From Polyangiaceae bacterium (GTDB lineage Bacteria; Myxococcota_A; Polyangia; Polyangiales; Polyangiaceae), in the NCBI GenBank assembly GCA_025937835.1, contig JAICQO010000010.1, positions 54,803 to 118,802 on the forward strand: a stretch of 64,000 bases of DNA, in the 5' to 3' direction. The position numbers and the translations under genes were made by a program. The notes beneath the pieces were generated by a model, which did no database searches, was not told the DNA's origin, and saw nothing but the letters and a program-made list of their open reading frames with translations. Each line of letters begins with the position of its first letter. Position 1 is the first letter of the stretch. Below, piece by piece: positions 9,801 through 19,043 of the stretch.

Positions 9801-12040
9801 GCCGCGGACGAGAGAGCGCGCACCCCGGCTTCCACGAGCAGCTCCGCGACCTCGCGGCGTTGCTCGGCCTTCACGGCCGCAGCTCCCCGAGCGAGCAAGT
9901 TCGCGATGTCGAACAAGCGGGCGCGCCGCTGCTCTTGGTCCTGCGCAAGCAACAGGCCGAGCTCGAGTAGCAGGCCGGGGCGTTCGTGGGAGGCGATCAA
10001 CTGGTAAGCGGCCTCGCGCACGTGATCGTGGGCAAAGCGCACCGACAGCGAGCGCTCGAGCCGCTCGTCGAGCTGGTCTTCGGTCCAGGCCGCGGGCAGG
10101 CCCAAGGGCACCAAAAGCCCGCTGCGGATCGCGGGGCCGAGGCCGTAGCGGAGCTCGGCGACCGCCTGGTTCGTCGCGGAGGACAGCGTGCGCAGCTCGA
10201 CCTCGCTGCCGAAGGCTGCGGCGACCGCCACCAAGCGCTGGACCTCCGGGGCGAGCCCCGACAGCTCCGCTCCGAGCAGCGCCGCCACGTCGTCGCCGAT
10301 CTCGGTTCCGAGCACCGCCGCCTCGTCGAACCGCCAGCGACCCGCGCCGACGTCCCAGGTCACGACGCCCCGCGCGTGTAGCAGCGACAGCAGGCGCCGC
10401 ACGAAGAAGGCATTGCCTCGGGTACGCGCGAACACCAGATCCGCGAGGCGCGCGATCTCGTCGGAGCTCGGGTTCAGCGCGTCCGAGAGCAGCTCGCGGA
10501 CGTGCGCTTCGGTGAGCGGGCCGATCGACAGCGACTCGATCGGCACCCCTGCCCCTTCGAGGTCCGCGAGGCGTTCGCGCAGCACGACCTCCGCCTCGGC
10601 CTCGGTGGTGCGCACCCCCGCGATCACGAGCAGCCTGCCGGGACTCGGATCGGTCAGGATCGCTTCCAGCAGATCGAGCGACGCGCGGTCCGCCCACTGC
10701 AAATCGTCCAGGAACAGCACGATCGGCCGGGTCTTGGCGATCCCAGTCAGAAACTCGCGCGCCAGGTAGAGCAAGCGTGTCCGGGCCTCGCCGGCGCCGA
10801 GCTCGACCACGGGCCCGACGGGGATCAAGCGCTCGAGCCCGGGGACCAGCGGCGCGAGCGCGCCCGCGGCCTGCCCGAGTTGCTTCGAAAGCCGAGCTTC
10901 CGTTGCGGCGAGCTCCGCGTCCCCCAGCGAGAACAGCTCGCGCAAGAGGCCCCCGAACGCTGCCGAGACGCCCGCGTACGGCACGTCGCGCCGGTGCGCG
11001 TCGAAGCGGCCCTCGGCATAGACACCGCCGCCCGCCGCGATCGCTGCGTGCCCGTGGCGCACGACGGCCGTCTTGCCGACGCCCGGCTTGCCCTCGACCA
11101 GGACCAGCGCCCGGCCCCCGTCCGAGACCGAGTCGAAAGCCGCAGCCAGCGCCTCCAGCACCTCGGCGCGGCCGTACAGGCGTTGAGGGAGCTCGAAGCG
11201 ACCGGCCGCCTCGGCGTTCAAGGTGAACGGCTCGATCGAGCCGGATGCGCTGAGCCCGCGCAGGCAGCGCTCCAGATCCGTCGCGACGCCGAGCGCCGAC
11301 TGGTAGCGATCCTCGGGGCTCTTCGCCAACAGGCGCGCGACGATCTTGCTCACGGGCTCCGGAACCGCCGGGTTTTCGCGGTGGAGCGGCGCCGGTTTCC
11401 GCGCCAGATGCGCATGGACGATCTGCGCCGGATCGCTGACCTCGAACGGCGGGCGCCCAGCGCACAGCTCGTAAAGCGTCGCTCCGAGCGCGTACAGATC
11501 GGCGCGAGCGTCCACGCTCTGACCGGTGCGCCCGGTCTGTTCGGGCGCAAGATACGCGAGCGTGCCCTCGAGCTCGGTGCTCGGAGGCAGCGCGCCGAGC
11601 GACGGGTGCAGGCGGGCCGAGAGCCCGAAGTCGATCAGCACCAGCTCGTGTGTCGACGGCTGGTAGACGACGTTCGACGGTTTGACGTCACGGTGAACGA
11701 TCCGCTGGGCGTGGAGCTCCGAAAGGGCGCGCGCGAGGAGCACGCCGATCTCGAGCATCTCGAGCACCTCGGTCGGGTTCGTGACGACGCGCGCCGAGAG
11801 CGCGTTGCCTTCGACGTATTCGAGGATCGCAGCCGGCCGGCCATCGACCGTGGTGCGGCCGAGCCCGCGCCGCAGGCACGAGCGCACGAAATCGCGCGAG
11901 ATCGACAGGTCGTTGTCGAGCCGCCGTTCGTCCTCGATCGACGCACCGGGCGCGAGCACCTTGAGGACGACCAGGCCTTCCGGGCGCTGCTCGAGATACA
12001 GCGTGGTGCGCAGCCGCGCAGCGAGCAGCGTCCGGCTCAT
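6815..12040 (-). CDS. 1741-aa signalling fusion: Ser/Thr kinase - AAA ATPase - helical/TPR region - GAF - class III nucleotide cyclase
   Basis: HRDVKPSNVVY and DFG kinase motifs; GKPGVGKTAVV Walker A; GAF-like 'VSHAGVRSILCVPIKHQGKLTGVLYLENN'; cyclase 'ILFSDIRGFTTHVEGM...GYIGDAILALF...GVIGDSVNVAARIE'. Confidence 0.93.
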   Translation of the reverse strand: MSRTLLAARLRTTLYLEQRPEGLVVLKVLAPGASIEDERRLDNDLSISRDFVRSCLRRGLGRTTVDGRPAAILEYVEGNALSARVVTNPTEVLEMLEIGVLLARALSELHAQRIVHRDVKPSNVVYQPSTHELVLIDFGLSARLHPSLGALPPSTELEGTLAYLAPEQTGRTGQSVDARADLYALGATLYELCAGRPPFEVSDPAQIVHAHLARKPAPLHRENPAVPEPVSKIVARLLAKSPEDRYQSALGVATDLERCLRGLSASGSIEPFTLNAEAAGRFELPQRLYGRAEVLEALAAAFDSVSDGGRALVLVEGKPGVGKTAVVRHGHAAIAAGGGVYAEGRFDAHRRDVPYAGVSAAFGGLLRELFSLGDAELAATEARLSKQLGQAAGALAPLVPGLERLIPVGPVVELGAGEARTRLLYLAREFLTGIAKTRPIVLFLDDLQWADRASLDLLEAILTDPSPGRLLVIAGVRTTEAEAEVVLRERLADLEGAGVPIESLSIGPLTEAHVRELLSDALNPSSDEIARLADLVFARTRGNAFFVRRLLSLLHARGVVTWDVGAGRWRFDEAAVLGTEIGDDVAALLGAELSGLAPEVQRLVAVAAAFGSEVELRTLSSATNQAVAELRYGLGPAIRSGLLVPLGLPAAWTEDQLDERLERSLSVRFAHDHVREAAYQLIASHERPGLLLELGLLLAQDQEQRRARLFDIANLLARGAAAVKAEQRREVAELLVEAGVRALSSAAQSQSASLLASALGLLGDDPFETAPELALTATIARAEAEHHQGHLDEAESLALSALSHARSPSQRFTPIETRLLVAIEKNDMRRAIEIGLAALDELGVKIAREPELYRVIVNLLKLRLRLLGKRPEQLASLPEMSDESARVAMRILQRTVPAAFRAGSKVFPLLVFRMVELSLRFGNSSVSAFAWGGYAITLSGVLGAYDAGHAYGKLALTLAERFQDPRQTPGALFVWANFLRHWKEPLEKSLEPLRDAFRIGMESGDLFTAVWAASYRAVWMHALGVPLPEVAAELDRIAELASRDRGASILHRTLRQVVACFRGKAADPARLNGDYVDEAALDEQLATDAEATQVFIVHYYKLLLALQFGDPEQAVMFAEAAEQKLEAVTGLPWIVFFSYYSTLARLARERQSGERDSKIDAALTRFRRFTEHDEQGKRDRLLLLEAELERNRGTPERARSLYDQAIEAARASGRRDVEALGLELAAESLAGAAVQVVAEVYRERAAQAYRALGADAKADRLSPPLPAPLGDTVTGTPSSSPAVDVASVLKASAALSAEIVVQRLLSRMMSILVENAGAERGVLVLLRDETLLVEAEQNARGEVKLGPPTPLSQATGLVQAVIRRVARSGAAEVIEDAQAEPALGASPHVSHAGVRSILCVPIKHQGKLTGVLYLENNLARAAFTPARVELLSLLATQAAIALENARLYEQQVALTNAHRRFVPHEFLESLGRRGIGEVELGDSVQKEMSILFSDIRGFTTHVEGMTPEENIGFINAYLRAMEPMIVSSGGFVEGYIGDAILALFDRGAESALTAALSMLRALEPLNRERIHDGKLPIRIGIGINTGPLTLGTIGGPNRIKCGVIGDSVNVAARIESLTRTYGVSLVVSGETLARVARPSDYRVRLVDTVRVVGRHSPVVLHELYDADAEAVRDAKDAADGDWKRARELYCEGDFANAEAAFARYAEKVPGDPVAALYRARCAELERRRPLEWDGVTSLDHK

Positions 12041-12052
12041 CCTCCAGCCGTT

Positions 12053-14980
12053 TTAGCCCATCGAGAGTGACCTTAGTAAGGCACGCGCTGCCTGAAGGCC
12101 AGAAACCAGGGCTCCCTCGATGTAGCCGACGTTCATGCCGAAATCGATCCAATCGCCTGCCAGAAACAGGTTAGAAAAACCCGACTGGTCGGTCTTCAGC
12201 CGGTGTCTTGCGGTCTTCGGCAGCGACAACGTGTAACGTTGCCACGGATCGACGTTGGCTCGATAGAACTGGAACTCGAGCTTCTGTGCCGGCGTGTCAT
12301 CCGGGGTCTTACCGACGAGCAAGGACGGGTCGAAGCCGTTCGGCGCCTCCGGTCGCGTCGCCTTGGGCCAGAACCAGCCCATGTTGTCCCACAGCCATTG
12401 TTGCGACAGCGCACGCAGCCGCTGATCCTGGATCACCGGAAACCAGTGATCGGAGAACGACGGCGTCTCGACCGGATCCGCCATGGCACCGGTGAAATAC
12501 GCCACCGTCGCAGGTGCCCTCTCCGCCGGCCAGCGCTCGTAAGGCAAGACCTGCGACGAATCCAGCCACGAGTACATCGGGCTCGCGTACACGACGGCGT
12601 TTGGCGCGCAGCTCTCGGGCGCGAGGCCCCAGTCGGCGAGCTTCATGCCGAGCCCCTCGAGGTCGGGGCGAACCCAGAGCTGCATCGACATCGTCGCCGT
12701 GGTCTCGACGCCGGTGAGCATCTCCCCGAACCGCGCATGCTTCTCGCCGATTTCCCGGCAAATGGTGGCCAGCGTGCCGACCGGGATCGCGAGCACGAGC
12801 TGATCGAAGTCCTTGCCGCGCTCCATCACCCGCGTCTTGTAGTTCTGCCAGTTCGCCCACGGGGACTCGAGGTCCACGTGATCCTTCCGGAGCCTCTCGG
12901 CCTGTTCCTTGTCGAGCTGGTGGTAGAGCGGGTGCGCGGGCCAAGCGCGCAGGGTGCCGACGCGGATCGTCGGCACGTAGACGTCGCTGTCGAGCTTGAC
13001 CTGCTCGTCGATGGTGACGCGCTCGATGGCGCCGGTGTCGGACCAGTGGACTTGCTTCACCTCGCGGAACAGCTCGAAGCGCACGCCGCGGGCCATCAGC
13101 ACCTCGTACAGCGGCATGATGAACGTGTCGCCCGTGCCACCGCGGAACTGCCACACGAACGAGCCCTTGTAGCCCGCCGATTCGACCAGGAAGCGCAGCG
13201 CCGTGCCGGCGGCCACCAGCCCGCCCTCCTCCGACGGTCCGCGCAGGTTCGAGAACGTCCCGGTGTACAGGAAGCGCACCACGGCGCTGTCCGCCAAGCG
13301 CGGGCTCGCGCCATGACCCCGGATCCACTCACGGTAGTCGAGGTGGTCGATCTTCGTCCACTCGAAGGTCTTGGTCGCGGGATCCCAGACGTCGGCCACG
13401 ATCCCGGCAAGGTTCACGCACAGCAGCTCGACCAACAGCAGGATCCGCCGCAGCCGGTCGTGCTCCGCGTTCAGCTCGCTCACGCCGCGCTCGAGGTGCG
13501 TGACGCCGCGGCGCAAGCCGTCCACGACCTTGCCCAGGATCGACAGCTCCCTGTCGCTGAGCGGCAGCTCGAACGAGTCGAGCGCGGACGCCAGCGCGCG
13601 GAGAGCGTGGTCTTCGCCGTCCTTCGGGAAGAAGTGGTCGAGGATCCATTTCGAGATCGGGTTGATGCCGCCCTGGTACGGGGAACCGAGCAGCATCTCG
13701 AACGAAAGCCCGACGAGCTTCTTGATCACGGCCCAGGTCGGCAGCGGGCCGCCCTGCCCGGGGACGAACTCGTTGGGCGGCAAGATCAACGGCCAGTTCA
13801 CCCAGCCGCGGCCCTCGATGTACTCAGTGATGAGCGTCGAGTCGTTGCGCTGAAACCCCTGTTGCCAGGTCTGGAACGGAGCGCGCGGATCCAGGCGTTT
13901 TTCTGCGCGTTCGGCGTAGACCGACTCCAGGAGCTTGAACGTCTCGTCGTACCAACCCTGGAGGATGTGGATGCCGTGTTCTTCGATGCGCGCGAAAGGA
14001 CCGCGCCCGGTCGCCGTCTTGCCGCCCACGCGCCAGCCGAGGGTGTAGATCGTGACGTCGTAGCGGTCACGCCAGCCGTCCTGGTTGGTGAGCTCCCAGG
14101 CCGTGGCGAGCGCCGCGCAGCCGGAGCCGAGGATTGCGATCTTCTGCTTCGGCTTGCGAGCGCCGAGCGCGTCTTGCACGGGTCCGAGCTCCGGGTACAC
14201 GGGCTCGCCGTTTCGGATGGCCTTCTCGAGCTCCGGCTGCTCGAGGATGCCCGCCACCAGGTGATAGAGCTTCTCGATGTGGGGGAGGATCAAGAGCTCG
14301 TCGAGGATCTTGGCCAGATCGTCGCCCACCGAGTCGGAGAGGTGGTGGATGTCGATCACGTCGGCCGGGGTCAGTTGGTAGTGCCGCGGGTACACGGCGG
14401 GGATGTGGCAAAGGATGTCGACCGCAGGCAGACGTGGGTCCGACACCCATTCACCGAGCTCCCCCAGCGCCGCTCCCACGACCAGCGCCTCGGCGTAGAG
14501 CAGCCGGTACAGCACCTCGTTCATGAAGTACTGCTCGTTCTCGTTCTCGAGCTTGGCCGCCGCGACGTGCGCGAGGTAGCCGCGGACGATGCTCGAGTTG
14601 TGAGCCTTGTACCAACGCGGGGAATCCGGCGTCTGGATGTAGTCGATCCAAGCGCGCGTCTCCTCCGCGACCAGCTCGTGCGTCAGGCGATTTTCGACCA
14701 CCAGGCCTGCCAGCTCGGCGTGAAAGAGCAGCGTCGAGTTCACGGCGCGCCACCAGCCGCTGCCCGGCTGTGCCGCATCGAGCGCGTTGAGCACGCCGCG
14801 CTCGATCTCCCACTTCATGAAGTCGATTTCGGAGCGACCGTACCCGAGCGGATCCAGCGGAGTGCCGACGCCGTAGCGCCCGTACCAGGCCTCGCGCAGC
14901 GAGAGCCGCGCCTTCGGATCGTTGGAAACGGCCGCAACGCGGCGCCGCGCTTCTGCCTCGAGCTCAGCGAGGGTCGTCAT
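12053..14980 (-). CDS. FAD/NAD(P)-binding amine-oxidase/phytoene-desaturase-like protein with long N-terminal extension
   Basis: 'KIAILGSGCAALATAWELT' Rossmann motif, 'GWRVGGKTATGRG', C-terminal 'NLFLAGDWIDFGMNVGYIEGALVSGLQAA'. Confidence 0.88.
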   Translation of the reverse strand: MTTLAELEAEARRRVAAVSNDPKARLSLREAWYGRYGVGTPLDPLGYGRSEIDFMKWEIERGVLNALDAAQPGSGWWRAVNSTLLFHAELAGLVVENRLTHELVAEETRAWIDYIQTPDSPRWYKAHNSSIVRGYLAHVAAAKLENENEQYFMNEVLYRLLYAEALVVGAALGELGEWVSDPRLPAVDILCHIPAVYPRHYQLTPADVIDIHHLSDSVGDDLAKILDELLILPHIEKLYHLVAGILEQPELEKAIRNGEPVYPELGPVQDALGARKPKQKIAILGSGCAALATAWELTNQDGWRDRYDVTIYTLGWRVGGKTATGRGPFARIEEHGIHILQGWYDETFKLLESVYAERAEKRLDPRAPFQTWQQGFQRNDSTLITEYIEGRGWVNWPLILPPNEFVPGQGGPLPTWAVIKKLVGLSFEMLLGSPYQGGINPISKWILDHFFPKDGEDHALRALASALDSFELPLSDRELSILGKVVDGLRRGVTHLERGVSELNAEHDRLRRILLLVELLCVNLAGIVADVWDPATKTFEWTKIDHLDYREWIRGHGASPRLADSAVVRFLYTGTFSNLRGPSEEGGLVAAGTALRFLVESAGYKGSFVWQFRGGTGDTFIMPLYEVLMARGVRFELFREVKQVHWSDTGAIERVTIDEQVKLDSDVYVPTIRVGTLRAWPAHPLYHQLDKEQAERLRKDHVDLESPWANWQNYKTRVMERGKDFDQLVLAIPVGTLATICREIGEKHARFGEMLTGVETTATMSMQLWVRPDLEGLGMKLADWGLAPESCAPNAVVYASPMYSWLDSSQVLPYERWPAERAPATVAYFTGAMADPVETPSFSDHWFPVIQDQRLRALSQQWLWDNMGWFWPKATRPEAPNGFDPSLLVGKTPDDTPAQKLEFQFYRANVDPWQRYTLSLPKTARHRLKTDQSGFSNLFLAGDWIDFGMNVGYIEGALVSGLQAARALLRSLSMG

Positions 14981-15126
14981 GCATCTCTCCTGCCCCGAGC
15001 ACGTGATGAGGAGTGCTCAATGCAACCGTCACGTCTACCAGGCGGCGAAATGTTCGTCAATTTGTGCCCGCATCACTCCTCTTGGTTGTGCTCGTGGTGC
15101 TTGCGTTTGGCGACTACACTCGCACC

Positions 15127-15552
15127 ATGCGTTACCTCCACACCATGCTCCGAGTCCGAGACCTGGACCGCGCACTTCAGTTCTTCGTCAACCAACTCGG
15201 CCTGCGAGAGACCCGCCGGCGCGTGAGCGAGAAGGGACGCTTCACGCTGGTCTTCCTGAGCAGCGGCGCAGCCGACGACAGCGCGGAGGTCGAGCTCACC
15301 TACAACTGGGACCAGGGCGAGCCGTACTCCACCGGCCGCTTCTTCGGGCACCTGGCCTACGCCGTCGATGACATCTACGCGACGTGCGAACGGCTACGGA
15401 GCGCGGGAGTAGACATCCTGCGCCCGCCGCGGGACGGGCACATGGCCTTCATTAAGTCGCCTGACGGGCATTCGATCGAGCTGCTCCAGCGCGGGGATCC
15501 ACTGCCCCCGGCAGAGCCCTGGGCATCCATGCAAAATCAGGGCAGTTGGTGA
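15127..15552 (+). CDS. gloA: Lactoylglutathione lyase/VOC family protein
   Basis: 'MRYLHTMLRVRDLDRALQFFVNQLGLRETRRR', 'VELTYNWDQG...GHLAYAVDDIYATCERL', 'FIKSPDGHSIELLQ'; start set at ATG 15127. Confidence 0.85.
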   Translation: MRYLHTMLRVRDLDRALQFFVNQLGLRETRRRVSEKGRFTLVFLSSGAADDSAEVELTYNWDQGEPYSTGRFFGHLAYAVDDIYATCERLRSAGVDILRPPRDGHMAFIKSPDGHSIELLQRGDPLPPAEPWASMQNQGSW

Positions 15553-15666
15553 GGCGGCCTCAAAATATTCCCGAAAGTCGGGGGATTCGGCGGCAATCCG
15601 GCTTGGGTTCCTGAACAACAACTCAGGTGCTCTATCCAGCGTGCCGTGGTATCGCCACGAACCTCG

Positions 15667-16935
15667 ATGAAACGTCAGCAAACCTACACGTATTCGTTGG
15701 TGGTCGGTCTGGGGCTCGCGGCGGCGTCCGCTTCGCTCGCCGGCTGCAAGAAGTCGACGCCCTCGGCGACTCCGGCAGGTTCCGCCTCGTCGGCCGCGCA
15801 GGCGCCCAAGTTCGATCCCACTCCCCCGGCGGGCGCCGATCCGGATCTCTATCAGGCGCTCGGCAAGGTGGTCGAGAACTGCAACGTCAACGTGAACGAC
15901 GCCACGGCTTCCTGCCCGGGCGACGAGGCGCGCAAGCTCGGCGAGGAGCTCTCATCCGGAAAGCGCTCGGCCGCGGCTGCGGTCAAGACCTTCGCTGTGA
16001 TGCTCGAATCGAAGAACGAGAAGCTGCGGGCAGCCACGGCCAGCGTGATGCACTCGGGTCTGCGTAACGGCTTCGGCGAAAAGGCGAAGCTCGGCGACGT
16101 GAAGGCCGAGGACGCCCAGGCGCTGCTCAAGAGCGTGTTCGAGCTGCCGAAGCCGTACATCCGCCGCGCTCTACCGGCGGCCGTGCACGCAGCCGTGCTC
16201 GCGAACCAGCTCGAGCCGCTGTACGCGAAGCTCGATCCTTCCAAAGATCCCGACGCCGCCGGAGTCGGCATCCGCTACCTGATGACCCACGGACGCATGA
16301 CGACCTTCCCGAAGGTGCAGGAGCTCAGCAAGGCCGGCGAAACGCGCGTGGCGCTGTCGGGGATCGAAGCCGTGCAGAACATGGACAAGTGGACGGACGA
16401 GGAGCAAAAGGTGCTGTGTCCGTGGACCACCGAGTTCCTGTCGGACAAGCGCCCCTCCGTCGCGGCGCGCGCAGCGACCGCGCTCAGCAACTGCGGCGGC
16501 GAGTTCCTGGACCAGATCCTGAGCTCTGGCGAGAAGGCGTTGAAGGACGGCGAGTTCTCCTCGGCGCGCTTGTCGGGCTTGCGCATGCTGTGCACGCCGA
16601 ACCGTCGCGCTCAGCAGAACGCCCCGACCGATGCGCAGTGCGATCGCGTTCGCAACTTGCTCGAGAAGGTGATCCAGACTCCGAAGGTCGAGGTCTCGAC
16701 GCGCAGCTCGGCGCTGGTCGCGCTCACCAATCTGTGGAACGACGCGCGCACGGTCGCTTTCGTGAAGAAGCTGCAGGCCGGCAAGGACGAGGGCCTGACC
16801 GACCAGCTGAAGACCGCCCTCCGCCGTCTCGAGCGCAAGAAAGACGCCGCGAAGACCCCGACGAAGGGCAGCGACGCCCCGGTCGCAAAGCCCGCCCCGG
16901 CCGCGCCCGCGGCGAGCGGCAAGTCCCCCGGCTGA
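15667..16935 (+). CDS. Lipoprotein with HEAT-like repeats, unknown function
   Basis: Signal peptide with lipobox SLAGC; helical repeat-like body; start set at ATG 15667. Confidence 0.7.
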   Translation: MKRQQTYTYSLVVGLGLAAASASLAGCKKSTPSATPAGSASSAAQAPKFDPTPPAGADPDLYQALGKVVENCNVNVNDATASCPGDEARKLGEELSSGKRSAAAAVKTFAVMLESKNEKLRAATASVMHSGLRNGFGEKAKLGDVKAEDAQALLKSVFELPKPYIRRALPAAVHAAVLANQLEPLYAKLDPSKDPDAAGVGIRYLMTHGRMTTFPKVQELSKAGETRVALSGIEAVQNMDKWTDEEQKVLCPWTTEFLSDKRPSVAARAATALSNCGGEFLDQILSSGEKALKDGEFSSARLSGLRMLCTPNRRAQQNAPTDAQCDRVRNLLEKVIQTPKVEVSTRSSALVALTNLWNDARTVAFVKKLQAGKDEGLTDQLKTALRRLERKKDAAKTPTKGSDAPVAKPAPAAPAASGKSPG

Positions 16936-16944
16936 GACGGAGAC

Positions 16945-17901
16945 TCACAGCGCGCAGTCGAACAACACGTCCTCGCCCAGCGAGAAGCGCCGCGCGCTCG
17001 GCCGCAACGCCGACGTCAGCTCGCCGATCGCTGGCAGGACGATGCCGGGCCTGCCCTGCCCGAGGAACACCGGGCTCACCGTCAGGTGTAGCCGGTCGAG
17101 GGCGCGGGCGTGCAAGAACCGCGACACCGTCACGCCCCCGCCTTCGATGAACAGCGCGCGCAGCCCGCGCCGGGACAGCGCCTCCACGACCGCGGCCGGA
17201 GAGAGCTCGTGAGTGCTCGAGTCGAGCGCGACGAGCTCTGCCTGGCCGTGCCGATCGCGACCCCGACGCGCCGCCGCGCCGCACACGACCAGCGTCGTCG
17301 CCGCTGCGTCCCGGAACAGCTTGCGCTCCTCGGACAGGCGCAGCGCGGGATCGATCACCACACGCACCGGGTTCTCTCCCGGCACGAGCCGCGTCGTGAG
17401 CTGCGGATCGTCGCTCTCGACCGTGCTCGCGCCGACCACGACCGCGTCGCACAAGGCCCGCAGCCGGTGCAGGTGGCGGATGTTCTCCGGGCCCGTCACG
17501 TACTGCGACTCACCGGTCGAAGTGGCAATCTGGCCGTCGAGGCTCTGGCCGATGTGAGCAAACACGAAGCTCGGCCGCGCCTGTCCGAGGCACACCGGCA
17601 GGTAGAGCTCGAATAGGCGAGCGATCCCGCCGGGCGCGGGGCGCCGCAACTCGAACTCTCCGGTATCGGCATCGACCAAGAGACAGCAGGTCTCGCTCGA
17701 AGTAAGTTGGGCCTCACCGTCGGCGCCGAGCGCGAGAGATAGGCGTGGGGCACGGCGTGGCTCGGCGCGCCGCTGGCGGGCGACCGCGCGCAGCAAGGAC
17801 CAGGCGCGAACCTCGTCCAGAGCTTCGGGTTCGCTCGGCAACGGTTGCCAAGAAGAGTCGGGCTGCACGCGTTCTCGAGTGGACGACGTCAGGGGCTGCA
17901 A
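16945..17901 (-). CDS. RibD C-terminal/DHFR-like pyrimidine reductase domain protein
   Basis: 'PSFVFAHIGQSLDGQIATSTGESQYVTGPENIRHLHRLRALCDAVVVGASTVESDDPQLTTR', 'ALFIEGGGVTVSRFL'. Confidence 0.85.
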   Translation of the reverse strand: MQPLTSSTRERVQPDSSWQPLPSEPEALDEVRAWSLLRAVARQRRAEPRRAPRLSLALGADGEAQLTSSETCCLLVDADTGEFELRRPAPGGIARLFELYLPVCLGQARPSFVFAHIGQSLDGQIATSTGESQYVTGPENIRHLHRLRALCDAVVVGASTVESDDPQLTTRLVPGENPVRVVIDPALRLSEERKLFRDAAATTLVVCGAAARRGRDRHGQAELVALDSSTHELSPAAVVEALSRRGLRALFIEGGGVTVSRFLHARALDRLHLTVSPVFLGQGRPGIVLPAIGELTSALRPSARRFSLGEDVLFDCAL

Positions 17902-18016
17902 TTTGTCGCATACCTACCGCGGGGCGGAAAGCCGGAATCGAGCGCGCCCGTGCTCGGAGCAGTGCTCGGAACGACGACGGGCGTCAAATTTCGACTACAG
18001 TCGCCAAAATCGCCTC

Positions 18017-18928
18017 ATGCCTACGTTCTCGGACGCGCGATACCTCGAAGCCAAGAAGACCATCGACGACCGCGCGCTGAACCAACGCGTGCTCGCCAGC
18101 CTGCGGAACGAGCTCGCCGCGCGCTCGGAGTCGGCGACGACCGTGCTCGAAGTCGGCGCGGGTATCGGCACCATGGCCACGCGCCTGATCGACTGGCAGG
18201 TGCTGAGCCGGGCTGAATATACGCTGCTCGACCTCGAGCTCGAGCTGCTCGGAGAGGCGCGTCGCCGCCTGCTGAGCTTTGGCCACGAGCGCGGCCTGGT
18301 CGTGGACGAGCCCGGTGACTGTCTGCGGTTGCACGGCGCCAACGTCGACGTGACCGTGCGCTTCGTGGCCGCCGAGCTGGGCGCGTTCCTCGAGTCGAGC
18401 GCCGGCCCGCAGGGCGTGGACTTGCTGATCGCCAACGCGTTCCTCGACATCGTGGACGTCCCTTCCACGCTACCGCGGCTGTTCGCGCGGGGAGCCCGCG
18501 GCGGGCTGTTCTGGTTCTGTATCAACTTCGACGGCGAAACCATGTTCTTGCCCGAGCACGCAGACGACCGCGCGCTGCTCGACGTCTATCACCGCAGCAT
18601 GGACGAGCGCGTGCGGCACGGGCGCCCGGCGGGAGACAGCAAGACGGGGCGCCACTTACTGCTGGAGCTGCCGCGGGCCGGCGCGAGCCTGATCGCCGCG
18701 GGAGCTTCCGATTGGGTCGTGTTCCCGAGCGAGCTCGGCTACACGGCGGACGAAGCTTATTTTCTGCGACACATCGTGAACACGATCCGCGCGGAGCTCG
18801 AGCGTCACACCGAGGTGCCCCGCGCGATGCTCACGGCCTGGTGCGACGAGCGCAACGCGCAGATCGAGCGCAACGCGCTGTGCTACATCGCGCACCAGCT
18901 CGATTTTGCCGGGCGTTTGCCGCGTTAG
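18017..18928 (+). CDS. SAM-dependent methyltransferase-like protein
   Basis: 'TTVLEVGAGIGTMATRLIDW' motif I; start set at ATG 18017. Confidence 0.75.
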   Translation: MPTFSDARYLEAKKTIDDRALNQRVLASLRNELAARSESATTVLEVGAGIGTMATRLIDWQVLSRAEYTLLDLELELLGEARRRLLSFGHERGLVVDEPGDCLRLHGANVDVTVRFVAAELGAFLESSAGPQGVDLLIANAFLDIVDVPSTLPRLFARGARGGLFWFCINFDGETMFLPEHADDRALLDVYHRSMDERVRHGRPAGDSKTGRHLLLELPRAGASLIAAGASDWVVFPSELGYTADEAYFLRHIVNTIRAELERHTEVPRAMLTAWCDERNAQIERNALCYIAHQLDFAGRLPR

Positions 18929-19043
18929 AGCGACAAACGGTTAGGAACTTGCCGAGATTGGCGGAAAACCGACGAAAAGACCGAGCGCGTGGGGAGGGGC
19001 CCCGACGAACTCACTTCGGCGTTCTAGCGCCGCGCGACGCGGC

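Noticed and set aside
7982-9970. 662-aa plus-strand ORF (also 10502-12070)
   Set aside because: Antisense to the 1741-aa kinase/cyclase; composition is shadow-frame-like with no domain.
12203-15226. 1007-aa plus-strand ORF opposite the FAD oxidoreductase
   Set aside because: Arg/His/Glu/Val-rich shadow frame typical of high-GC DNA; the minus-strand gene has clear motifs.
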